Shown: positions 34,432-44,664 of the stretch, piece by piece
Layout: the number at the start of each line of letters is the position of its first letter
Numbering within the stretch: the stretch's first letter is position 1
Source of the DNA: Nilaparvata lugens
Taxonomy: Eukaryota; Arthropoda; Insecta; Hemiptera; Delphacidae
DNA length: 64,000 bases
Direction: 5' to 3'
Assembly: GCF_014356525.2 (NCBI RefSeq)
Contig: NC_052505.1
Span: 21,163,432-21,227,431, forward strand
The notes under the pieces: generated by a model
Told to the model about the DNA's origin: nothing
Database searches by the model: none
The model's input: only the letters and a program-made list of their open reading frames with translations
Translations under genes and position numbers: made by a program

Positions 34432-35050
34432 AAATAGCTGTACTCTAATAATACTTGTGGATTATAGAAAATAAATATGTCATTGTAAATATTGTTCCCA
34501 AACCGAAAACTGTACATATAGCTCTGGACATGTATAGTTCATCGGTTTAATTGAAGATGATTATTTATTGTTCAAATGAGTTCAAATTATCATTGTATCA
34601 CTTCATTTCATAAAGAATTATTTGTATGTTCAATTAATAAGTAAGAATAATTTACTTTGTATCAATGTGTAGTTCATCTCTAGGCCTATAATAATGATTC
34701 AGGTTTCTCAAATGAACTGAAAATGATAAGACTCCAAGCATAGACGGACTACTGTGCTATGAGTGACTAATATTTAGTGCTAACTTCCCAGTTGCCTTAT
34801 AAAGTTTATTGAGTGCTATCGCATGACATTGTGCAGCCCGTTCACTCTGTAGCCTACTGTGAGAACATTGACAAAAACTAGAAGATAAGGATGAGATATA
34901 GATTAAATAACTATCAACTCCGGCTGACGGCTTCGGCTATGCCTAAGAATTTTCGGATTATTATGAACTATGGTATTGATTGGTGACGAATGATATTGTA
35001 TTTAATTTGATATTATTTTGTATTGTTTTTTGAAGTGAAAAATAAATTCT
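34432..35050 (+). other. 3' UTR of the insertion in the P relic
   Basis: No coding. AT-rich sequence follows the last stop and ends at AATAAATTCTTC before the ATCT repeat. This is a long 3' UTR of about 620 bp. Confidence 0.5.
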
Positions 35051-35464
35051 TCATCTATCTATCTATCTATCCTACATAGACTCCTTGCCATCACAACCTG
35101 AACTTTTGAATGTGGTTAAAGAATTTGGTCTTCTCTTTTGTCATACACTACACGTGAATCTATACTCATCTCATCAAAGCTCAAGATAGTCAATTTCTCG
35201 ATTGTCTCCTTAGCTTTCAATTTTGCTGTCATGAATGTGAGAACTTCTTTTAGAAGTCCTGGAAGACATTTAATATTCCTTGTCAACATTGATAAAGTTG
35301 ACAATCCTGGTAATGGTAAGTTAATTTTTAATTTTAGAAAATTGTATGCTCTCCTAGATAAAGAACAAATAAGTGTTAATGCTGGAACAATATCACTCAC
35401 AAGTCAGTATCAGAAGTCAGTATCTGTTGGAAAAAACGGGATTGTGTTCCTTGTATGTTATTAA

Positions 35465-35940
35465 ACAAAGCATATAACTTAGGTACCGTAATTCATTTTC
35501 TAACGCAGCACCGATGATAAATTGATGTAAGGTATGTAGAAGTATGATAAATCAGGCACCAGAATACTGAGTGTAATTCATGGAAACGTACGTAAAATTA
35601 TTTATTTATTTATTTATACGTGGATACAATAACAAATCATATAAATATGATTGGGAAGGAACAACAGGCTTGGCCCAAAACTATTCCATTCCCAAATTTT
35701 GATTACATGTCCAAAAAATAGGTTATGTTTCTTCTGTAAGAAGTTCAAGCTCAACTTTCGTCCAAAAATAAATATGAGATGCAAATTTTAAATTTAGAAA
35801 AATTAAAACACCAAATTATAGTTAAATATCATACTTAATTATCACTGCACATTGAATTAATTAAGTTATTTTATGAATTTTGAAGCCAAAAATACACACA
35901 AATTCTCACTAAGAACAGCATTAAACCATGAAGACATATA
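35465..35940. other. Noncoding spacer
   Basis: Nothing supportable. It contains a run of ATTT units near 35598-35620. Confidence 0.35.
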
Positions 35941-35943
35941 TTT

Positions 35944-36027
35944 TCTTCTTCTTCTTCTTCTTCTTCTTCTTCTCTTCTTCTTCTTCTTCTTCTTCTTCTT
36001 CTTCTTCTTCTTCTTCTTCTTCTTCTT
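35944..36027 (+). repeat. (CTT)n microsatellite
   Basis: About 28 CTT units with one interruption. Confidence 0.97.
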
Positions 36028-36183
36028 GTAAGTGTGTGCTAAGTTTTTTCGTGATCGGATATAGCATGTAAAATCTAGGGGCGCAGCTCATACATTCATG
36101 CCGGCTCAACTCAACAAATTCTGAGCGCAATCGGTAGAACCGGTTTTTCTATTTTCCTTCTCCAGTTTCTCACTCGGCTATCG

Positions 36184-36552
36184 GTCTGATGGGATTCGAT
36201 CATTTGCGACAAAATTCAAAACTTTTCTACCAAATGGGATTCGTCTTTTTGCGACAAACTACAAAACTTTTCGACCTAATAGGATTCGACCATTTGCGAC
36301 GAACAGCAACATTTTTCTATCAAATGGGATTCGACTGTTTGAGAATCGGTCAGATGGGAAAATCAAATTTTCGACCTTTTGCGACAGCTGAGATTTTCGG
36401 CCAAATGGGATTACTATTAAAACTTTTCGATCATTTGGGATTCAACCATTTGGGAAAGTACAAGTTTCAATTCTACCATTTGAGATTCTTCAATTTTCGA
36501 TCTTTTGCGACAAAATAATAATTTCGGCCAAATGGGGATCGGTCATTTGGCA
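36184..36552 (+). repeat. Degenerate word-like repeat array (copy 2)
   Basis: About 370 bp closely matching the inverted complement of 25838-26156 and, for most of its length, 26150-26475 directly. It ends in CATTTGGCATGCCACC; the matching end in copy 1 is near 25838. Confidence 0.75.
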
Positions 36553-36654
36553 TGCCACCCTTTCATCTTGTCAACAATTTGACATTTCTGGAACAGATAA
36601 CAGAAAACAAAAAAATATTCTCAGTCGAAAAACACTCTCCAACCAAAACGGAGA

Positions 36655-36806
36655 TTAGGTCTTAGTTGCACAAAAGCCTGTCAAATTTGAACCATGATTA
36701 AATACCTAGAGAAGACATTTTCGAAAAAAGGGCTCCTCTGATTGGTTTTTGTGGCATTTAATCATGTTTTAAATTTAACAAGAATTTGTGCAACCGGGCC
36801 TGAGAC
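36655..36806. mobile_element. MITE-like element with TTGCACAAA ends
   Basis: The inverted ends AGTTGCACAAAAGCC (left) and AATTTGTGCAACCGGGCC (right) bound about 150 bp, with ATGATTAAAT/ATTTAATCAT inside. It has no coding capacity. Confidence 0.6.
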
Positions 36807-37560
36807 TAGAAACCACTATTGACACAATAATGCCATCTTCACGACAACGACGAAAAAATCAACAACAGTTAGTAACTATCAAAATACAACAACCACAAGA
36901 AAATATCAACAGGGAGAAAATAGAGAAGACGAGGAAAGATGAACATCATTGATCAGAACTTCCGGCAGTGAAAAATATTGACAAATTAGGATACGAAAGC
37001 AGTTGGTAGAACCAATCCTAATACAGCGACCACAAGATGGATGCATATTTGGGATATGTGACATTTGGGGTAATACCTTGTAACAGAATATGCCGTTCAA
37101 GGTAGTGATCTGAAGCAGTCATATGAGCTGGAATTGCTACCTCAAAAATCTGATTGATTGATACTTTTGAAAGCTCCTCTGTAAAAAGAGATCTCTAACT
37201 TTAAAGTATGAAACAAAAATAAATAAATAATTTCATTTCCATCACAAATTTCACTTGACATTCATTTTAAGTTTTGGAAATTATATGACCACTTTGACAA
37301 GTTGTGTGGTGAACACAACTTCATAACAATTAGTTCAACAGTGAAAACAGAATACTAAAGGCGTGATAAAATAATACAGAATAGATTAAATAGAATAATA
37401 TACTAATAATAATAATAATAATAATACTAAATAGAATAATATACGATAGATGAGGACATTAATGATAATATTGACGATGTCTACGTTCATTTAATTCAAA
37501 GGCAATACAATTTTTTTATTTATTCGCTATGATATTCAATGGACATGCAACTGGACACGT
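36807..37560. other. Noncoding spacer
   Basis: No gene seen. A short AAT-type microsatellite lies at 37402-37424. Confidence 0.35.
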
Positions 37561-38053
37561 TTCTTGTATTGGGAGCTGAGTTTGGAGACAGAGTATTAGA
37601 GGAGCACCTGGATGTTCAAAGCAGGGACAGAGCTGATGTACCTCAACAAGTATTCCTTCACCGCCACACAAAAGTTGTGTTCCATGTGCAATCTAGGACA
37701 GGAAGATGATTTTAACAACTTTATGGTTGTTTGTCCTGCCTTGGAGGAGATCAGGAAGTTTCTCAAACTTCCAGAGAGGTTTGTTCTGTCTTGGAGGTCC
37801 CAGAGTCCAGCTGATAAGTTTGCTCAATGGTGAGGATTGGCTGTCAGTGGCGCACCATTGCCGAGTGGTGTGGAGGTACGAGTACAGTACGAGCTTGTCA
37901 TGGAGGTCAACTACTAGGATGAGAAGACTGCCACCGATGTTCGACTACCATGAGACAGCTGTCGCCACCATTACTATGCAAAATACTAAGAGGCCTTTCA
38001 GAAAGGCTACCAACCTCAAATCACCTCAGACGGTCGACACACCTGATTGATTG
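37561..38053 (+). pseudogene. Non-LTR C-terminal finger fragment
   Basis: The first frame (to 37833) carries CSMCNLGQEDDFNNFMVVC, which looks like the C-terminal Cys/His finger of many non-LTR reverse transcriptases. Asn replaces the expected His, so the finger is probably defective. A frameshift near 37800 continues the reading into a basic tail to 38053. The last part (from about 37857) recurs at 43643-43870. No catalytic region is present. Confidence 0.55.
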
Positions 38054-38213
38054 TCTGCGAAAAAACCTTAGAGAATGAACCATCAAAACATATGATGACT
38101 GCGATATACAGACATTTCTTGTTATTGTATTTATGCAGAAAATAAAGAATTTGAATTTGAATTTTTGAATAGAAATTCTCAAGATATCACAAATGTATAT
38201 TAATAACATTCTA

Positions 38214-38428
38214 TAGTGAGGTACACGTTATAATGACAGTATTTGATCAACTTTGGTTCTGCTATCCTTGTCTATCTTTCGACAAAGCCGGTGGTACTAT
38301 CCTTTTCTAGGTCCACAACGATGCCAATTATGTTTTTGACAGTGTAGAAATATAATTAATTAATGCAGAGAATCGGAATTGCTATTCTTCTATCTTTATC
38401 CGCTGCCATTATAACGTGGACCTCACTA
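38214..38428. mobile_element. TA-duplicating MITE (Tc1/mariner-like ends)
   Basis: The ends TAGTGAGGTACACGTTATAA and TTATAACGTGGACCTCACTA are inverted and flanked by TA on both sides. The paralogue near 43978 reads through with a single TA. It is 215 bp without a coding frame. Related copies are at 39627-39998 and, split, at 44309-49079. Confidence 0.85.
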
Positions 38429-38751
38429 TAGATTGATCCATTTTTTGTTGTTTTCAATGAAGTCACTATTCTATTCTATAATATGACAAGATGTATGTAT
38501 TTCAATTATATACTGAACAAAATAATGCATGAGAAAAACACACATAGTGCTTCGACGTAATAAACTAATCTATGCATTCTTCTTTATAACGATATTCCAG
38601 TATATTGAAGACCATTGTTTAAAAATTGAAATTTATTTAAATGTGGCAACTTTAAAAACTTAACAAAGTTGAAGTTGAATGATAGTCAAATTAAAAGATA
38701 ATGATCACCTGATATCCGATATTCAAATGTTAATTTAATGAAAAAGACTAA

Positions 38752-38901
38752 GGGCCGTTTGCACAGTAAAAGCTTAAACTGAATTCAATCTGCTGATGGC
38801 TTAAACTAAAAATGAATCACATTATAATGAACGAGACTTGATATGGATTTAATCCAGTTTGAGATGAAATTTAGTTTAAACCGACACTGTGCAAACGGAC
38901 C
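38752..38901. mobile_element. TAA-duplicating MITE (PIF/Harbinger-like)
   Basis: The ends GGGCCGTTTGCACAGT and ACTGTGCAAACGGACC are inverted with one or two mismatches. TAA flanks both sides (38749-38751 and 38902-38904). The other arm of the foldback (39475-39495, complement) shows the unoccupied site. It is 150 bp and noncoding. Confidence 0.8.
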
Positions 38902-38938
38902 TAAGTGATTGTCAAAAAACCACAGATTTATTGATACT

Positions 38939-39443
38939 TAGAAAGACCGAAACTGGTCTTTGTAAGTGTCAATAAATCTAACTCTCTCTGATAGAGTTTA
39001 TCAGAGATTGACAATGGTGTAAATAACTGAAACCGGTCTTTGTAAGTATCAATAAATCTACTCTCTCTGATAGAGTTTATCAGAGATTGACAATGGTGTA
39101 AATAACTGAAACCGGTCTTTGTAAGTATCAATAAATCTAACTCTCTCTGATGGAGTTTATCAGAGATTGACAATGGTGTAAATAACTGAAACCGGTCTTT
39201 GTAAGTATCAATAAATCTAACTCTCTCTGATAGAGTTTATCAGAGATTGACAATGGTGTAAATAACTGAAACCGGTCTTTGTAAGTATCAATAAATCTAA
39301 CTCTCTCTGATGGAGTTTATCAGAGATTGACAATGGTGTAAATAACTGAAACCGGTCTTTGTAAGTATCAATAAATCTAACTCTCTCTGATAGAGTTTAT
39401 CAGAGATCGACAATGGTGTAAATAACTGAAACCGGTCTTTGTA
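38939..39443 (+). repeat. 80-bp satellite, about 6.5 copies
   Basis: Units carry ACTGAAACCGGTCTTTGTAAG, then TCAATAAATCTA, then the near palindrome TCTCTGATAGAGTTTATCAG, then ATTGACAATGG. CCGGTCTTTG starts near 39033, 39112, 39192, 39272, 39352 and 39432. Each unit can form a small hairpin. Confidence 0.9.
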
Positions 39444-39626
39444 AGTATCAATAAATCTGTGGTTTTTTGACAATTTCTTAGTCTTTTTCATTTAATATGG
39501 AAAATTACCACAATTTGATAACCGAAACCGGTCTTTGTGAGTATCAATACACAAAAAGTATCAATCCTTCTCAACTACACAAAAAGTTAAAACGGAATGT
39601 AAATTTTCGAAAAAATGTGAATAACT

Positions 39627-39998
39627 ATAGTGAGATCCACGTTATAATGGCAGTGGGGAAAGATGAAAAACAGTGTTGCCGATTCTCGTCCTTGCACTGC
39701 CTTTTTCAATATCTGACACCGGTATATTTAATGTGATATTAACTGTTCATTATTGTTTAAAATAATCAATTATATTTTATTCGTCAAAGAAAAATATTCT
39801 TAAATGATCTAATGAAATATTTTCAGGATTAAGATTAAGTATGTTTTTAATTGATTATATTTCTGCCTTGGTAAAGAACGATCTGGGGACGTTGCGGAGC
39901 TAGAAAAGGATAGCTCCATCTGCTTTGTTGGATGATAGACAAGGATAGCAACGCCAATGTTGATCAGGTACTGCCATTATAACGAAGACCTCACTATT
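39627..39998. mobile_element. TA-duplicating MITE, longer copy
   Basis: The ends TAGTGAGATCCACGTTATAA and TTATAACGAAGACCTCACTA bound about 370 bp. It contains CTAGAAAAGGATAGCTCC, shared with 48985-49002. In the paralogue this copy is split by non-LTR element 3. Confidence 0.75.
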
Positions 39999-41399
39999 TG
40001 CTTGAATCCTATCAGAATAAAGTGATTGAGATCGAGATTTGAAAGAATCAAAGTTAATTTTGAAATAAAATTCACACTTAAAAGTAAAGAGACTTCTCCA
40101 CTAACCTTCATAAAGTAGGGTCTAGCCAAACCTTCGTCTCGAAGTTCAAACAGTTATCACTTGTTGTGATTGCACTAATTAATTTTGGTACTGAACTTCA
40201 CTAATAGAATTCCGGACGTAAGAACATAGACTCCATCATAAGAACCGTTGAAGGCTTCACTCTATAGAAGGTATTCCAATGTTCGTCTATGAGAATGAAG
40301 CTGAAATTTTATAATCTGAAACAAAAAAACTTCATAAGTTTAACTGAAAACGATCCAGTATAAAAAAAATGATTGAGAGAAAAAAAAATTATTGAATGAA
40401 AAAAGAAATGATTAGTGAATGATAAAGATCAGCATGATGTAATTTAAGATTATATATGTGATATGATTTGTACTCAAAATGCACATTGAATATATGTACT
40501 TCCTTATAAGATGAATCAACATTTGACAAACAGATTTCAATAAACAGATAATCAATAAACAGAAAATCAATAGATGAACAATGAATAAAGAATAAGTAAG
40601 CAATAAATTAACAATGGATAAACAAATAAACAATAGACAAATAGAATAGTCTTTAAATTAAATTGAAAGAACAAAAAATAATACAAAAAACTTATAACTA
40701 CTACTCATTGGCTCTACGGGCCTTGGCCTCCTCCACAAGCCTTTTCCATGAATCTCTGTCCTGAGCTCGCTGTCTCCACCTTCTGACGCTCAAGGATTGA
40801 AGGTCTGCTCCATGTCGTCCAATCATCTGTTGCGTGGTCGGCCTCGTTTTCTTTGTCCCCCTGGTTGCTGACATTATTCCACATCTCTACTCATAGCCAA
40901 CCATTCTTCGTTAGAGATGGCATATAAAACCGTATCTGTACAGTTATTTTTACAAAACAACGATTTCTGTACTTGAATAACAATTGAAAAATGTATTGCT
41001 TGAAGAAATGAAATAATACAGAGCTAGGAATAATATTTGGCCTCTACATTTAGAATTAGTAAAGCTTTGACTTGTCAATTTCTAGAGAAAAGTATTATTA
41101 AAAAATTTAATTTTAAAGTGATCAATGTTGAAGGAATTTATATTATGATTGAATAAATAGTGAGGCTTTGTATTGACATTTTGGATGAATTAGTAATTAA
41201 TACCTATTTTATCAACATTTAAATATTGATATTATTATTTCTTCAAATGTAGAATTATGAAGTAATTGATATTAGAGGAATAACTGATTTTAGTATAATT
41301 ATATGTAGAATCAGTGAATTCAGTAACATGGTATGTTTATAATATTTAAACAGACGAGTTAATTTTGGTTAGGAATATGGAATCAGTAAAGCCAATGTT
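39999..41399. other. Mostly noncoding spacer
   Basis: The first 330 bases are still part of segment C1. The rest is AT-rich, with AATAAACAGA-type short repeats near 40540-40640. The only gene-like piece is the non-LTR relic at 40705-40870. Confidence 0.4.
40705..40870 (-). pseudogene. Non-LTR C-terminal relic (RTE-like tail)
   Basis: Two minus-strand frames read GGQRKRGRPRNR and then VRRWRQRAQDRDSWKRLVEE, the same kind of C-terminal tail as at 25357-25629. A stop and a shift separate them. Confidence 0.55.
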
Positions 41400-41976
41400 T
41401 GCCAATTTGAAGAAAGAATATCAATATTTTCAAACTGGATCACAAAATAAGTAATATTAGAGGAACTGTTTTTACCATAAATATATAATAATTAGTATGG
41501 ATACTGATTTATTTATGCTCAATAGACGAGCCAGGGCTCAGCTTTCAGTGGGTGACAAATTTACAATAAATTCGCAAAATTACAAACTAAAAACTAAACT
41601 TTACGTTTACAACGATTGGCCTCCCAACACCCCTATAGCCAACCCTAACCACCTAAAATTACTGTATTTGCTAGTGTACGACACGCACCTACTTGAAAAA
41701 AATTCTCTTCACTTTTCAAAAAATACAACGCGAAATTAGTTGGTTCGCGTCATACGCGTAATTTTCCAAATTGAGACAGAATGCCGGTATGTAGAATTTG
41801 ACGAAAATGTTCACGATGATCAGTCATTGATAATCAACAAGTCAGCTTTTCCTAAAGTGTTTGTTAAATGTATACTAAGTTCTAAATACAGTATTTTACG
41901 TTTTTCAAACATCAATTGAATAAAATTTACACTATGAACAGAGATATTGTGGAATTTCTCCATATTAAAGTGGGAT

Positions 41977-42141
41977 AAAAACGATATTGTCAGATCCACA
42001 TAATTTATTTGAGCCAAGCTTTAGTTTCAAAGCACTAAGGCATCATCTTAAGATGGAAAAAGACCACTGAGGAAGATGCCTTAGAGCATTGAAACTTAAG
42101 TTTGGCTCGAATAAATTATGTGGATCTGACATTATCTTTTT
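41977..42141. repeat. Imperfect foldback, sister of 7817-7983
   Basis: Arms start AAAACGATATTGTCAG and end CTGACATTATCTTTTT. Same arrangement as in repeat A. Confidence 0.65.
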
Positions 42142-42752
42142 TATTTCAACTTAATTAAATTAATCTTTAGTAGATCAATAATCATTATATACGCTGTTTC
42201 AATTAAAAGCTTTGATAATATATTCACTGTATTTTCTTCATAAAAATGTACTCTAGTTTTTGGGGTGCGCATCGAACGCGAGCAAATACAGTAGACTTCT
42301 TACAATAGACGATTGTATTAGTTTTAATTTATTCACTTACAAACTAACTAGAGCTAAATTTAAATAGTTGGACGGGAGAAATTTAATAACAGACAAGAAC
42401 TTATATGAATTTTTAACTGTGACTTCTGCTAAAATATATATTTGAATACAATTTATGAAATAACAGACAAGAATTTATATGAATTTTCAACTGTGACTTC
42501 TGCAAAAATATATTATCAATATAATTTCTAGAATATGGGTATAATTATTTCAATTGAATATGCCGATCAATTTCATTCTTGAAATTATTATTCAACAGTA
42601 GACAAATTAGAAAAAAAAAACCAATAATATTGTGATGAAGCTCACCCAGCATAAGCTGAGCTATGGCTATGGCTAGACTCATGTATGGAATAAGTAATAT
42701 TTTTTCAATTCATAAGGGAGTGATTAATAGAAAAGGATTGATGTAATCAGTA

Positions 42753-42933
42753 AAGCCCTGCACACACACATTGATTTCTGTTCATACGATATTTTGCCAA
42801 CCTTATGAATTCTATCATATTAAACGGGACTTGACAAACATATTCTGTTTGAAACCATCTGTTTAATCTAATAGAATTTTTAAGGACGGAAAAATACTGT
42901 ATGAACAAAAATCGATGAGTGTCTGCGGGGCTT
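42753..42933. mobile_element. Short TIR element, sister of 8511-8699
   Basis: The ends AAGCCCTGCA and TGCGGGGCTT are inverted with one mismatch; the body matches the copy in repeat A. Confidence 0.65.
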
Positions 42934-44664
42934 AAGGCTTTTAGCTTGAGAATTAGAAGAAGTATAATGGTTCATAATTTTGACAACATAGCTGGGCTAT
43001 GGTTTAGAAAAATTGACAATTTGGTATTAATATTTTTTTTCATTGAACTATCAACTAATTGGATATTATTATAGAATTATTATTATATTATTAGTATTAT
43101 AAGTATTATTATAGAAATGGTAAAGCTTTGGATTGTCGATTTAAAACAAAAACTGTATCCATATTTCTAAAATGAATTATAAAATAAACAAAATCAGAGG
43201 CATTCATTTATATAGATACTGCTTATTTAAGTATTCTCAATAGAACAGCCAGAGCTCAGTTTGTAACAGATTAAAAATTACAATAAATTCTCTTACAAAC
43301 TAAAACCTAAACTAAGTTTACAAAAGTTGGCCTCTTCAACTCCCATTATTGGCAACCGTATGTAACTACATGAAATTACTTACAATAGGCAAAAGTCTTT
43401 GTTGAAAAAAAATTACTTCCAAACTAAAAGGGGGAAAGTTTAAAATAGTTGGATTGGAAGAAAATTGATAACAGGCACCAATTCAGATAAATTTTTAACT
43501 GAGGTTTCTGTAAAAATGAATCTTTTGGTAAAAGTTACTGGACTTGGGAGTTGGGCCTATAGAAAATTTTCAAAAATTGAAAATTAATTGAACTATAAAT
43601 CGGACAAGAAACAAAAGTTTACTAGACTTGACAGTCCTGGACCACTTCCGAGTGGAGGTATGGTGTGGAGGTGTGGAGGTACAAGTACAGTACGAGCTTG
43701 TCATGGAGGTCAACTACTAGGATGAGAAGACTGCCACCGATGTTCCACTGCCACCGATGTTCGACTGCCACCGATGTTCGACTGCCATGAGACAGCTGTC
43801 GCCACCATTTCTATACACAATACTAGGAGGAGACTTTACAGAAAGACTACCAGCCTCGAAGCACCTCAGACGGTCGACACACCTGATTAATTGTCTGCGA
43901 AAAAAACCGTAAAAAATGAACCTTGAAAACATAGAAATTCTTAAATTATCACAGATGTATATCAATAACATTCTAGATTGATCCATTTTTTGTTGTTTAC
44001 AATGAAGACACTATTCTATTCTATAACATGACAAGTTTTATGCATTTTAATTATATACTGAACAAAATAATGCATGAGAAAAAACACACATAGTGCTTCG
44101 ACGTAATAAACTAATCTATGCAGTCTTCTTCAGAACCATATTTCAGTATATTAAATACCATTGTTTAAAAAATTGAAATTGAAAATTATTTAAATGTGGT
44201 AACTTCAAAAACTTAACAGAGTTGAATTTGAATGACAATCAAATTAAATGATAATGATCACCTGCTATCCGATATTAAAATGTTAATTTTCGAAAAAAAT
44301 AAAATAATTATTGTGAGGTCCACGTTATAATGGCAGTGGGGAAAGATGAGAGAGTAGTGTTGCCGATTCTCAGCCTTGCACTGCCTTTTTTTTAATAGCT
44401 GACACCGGTATATTTAATGTGATGTTAACTGGGATGACCTTGAGAGGTTGTGAATGAAAGTACTACATAATTTCGCTCCTGGGTTTTGGAAGATTTTGTG
44501 TTATAAATAGTCACGGATAAGTACAAATTTTGTGTTTATTTCATTATTAATTGTTTCTTGATCACATTTTATCATTTTGTTTTAGATTTTAATTCTTAAT
44601 TCTATTTTAAAAAGCCAAACACCGTTTAGAGGTTAGTTTGAGGTTAGGTTTTCGAGATAGGAAC

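Larger units (their letters stand above)
33052..35069 (+). mobile_element. Internally deleted non-LTR element inserted in the P relic
   Basis: About 2 kb, flanked by a 13-bp duplication, with an ATCT-repeat tail (35051-35070). It begins in the linker after the endonuclease (KMFWEIVRKLKG). Near 33290-33305 it jumps from the SLKRLKNRKV block that precedes the catalytic domain directly to the LNKDKSKIMVF block that follows it. The catalytic palm with its YxDD-type box is missing. The remainder shows EYKYLGVTFTP, LPQNTPNYILYLE and a C-terminal CSLCN...HSIGKC finger, with several stops and shifts. The clade is not assigned. Confidence 0.8.
32116..35464 (-). pseudogene. P-superfamily DNA transposase relic, split by a non-LTR insertion
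   Basis: The N-side piece (35464-35070) has the LSFDEM block with Asp at 35173-35175. It is followed by YDKREDQIL, a stop, and HSKVQVVMARSLC. After the insertion the same protein continues (33051-32641) with KWKQIIYYAFDQKM and NDMGGGNQSLW (Asp at 32923-32925), then LLKLLRNNFLDHG. It ends (32640-32116) with LNHDVLENFFS, whose Asp (32269-32271) and Glu (32260-32262) complete the D, D, D, E set known for P transposase, and HPTPVEFKNRLK. In-frame stops are near 35116 and at 32641-32643 and 32560-32562. The N-terminal THAP zinc finger is not visible. It once cut and pasted a P-like or THAP9-like element and is now dead. Confidence 0.85.
38735..39597. mobile_element. Foldback element with an internal 80-bp satellite
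   Basis: The block is absent from the paralogue near 44280, so it is an insertion of about 860 bp. An inverted repeat of 31 perfect bases (38908-38938 and 39444-39474) is extended outward by an arm that was itself split by the TAA MITE. Between the arms are about 6.5 copies of a 79-80-bp unit. The duplicated flank looks like AATGTTAA/AATGTAAA. It has no gene. Confidence 0.7.
37857..40330. repeat. Paralogous segment C1 (matches 43643-49470)
   Basis: From the fragment's tail to about 40330, this segment parallels 43643-44430 and 48820-49470. Differences are insertions in one copy or the other: the TA MITE (38214-38428), the TAA MITE and the foldback satellite are only here; the intact non-LTR element is only in the other copy. 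The comparison gives clean empty sites for each. Confidence 0.75.
41400..43642. repeat. Dispersed repeat B
   Basis: Paralogue of repeat A. It includes the foldback (41977-42141) and the short TIR element (42753-42933). At 43469-43472 it has the single TAAC that is duplicated around the LTR element in A. Homology stops near 43642, where segment C2 begins. Confidence 0.8.

Noticed and set aside
38939..39443. CRISPR-like array of regularly spaced repeats
   Set aside because: The whole 80-bp unit repeats with no unique spacers, in a eukaryotic context. It is a satellite.
38939..39443. Hammerhead ribozyme in the satellite unit
   Set aside because: CTGAAAC and CTGATAGA resemble parts of the core, but the required CTGATGA box and stem arrangement are absent.
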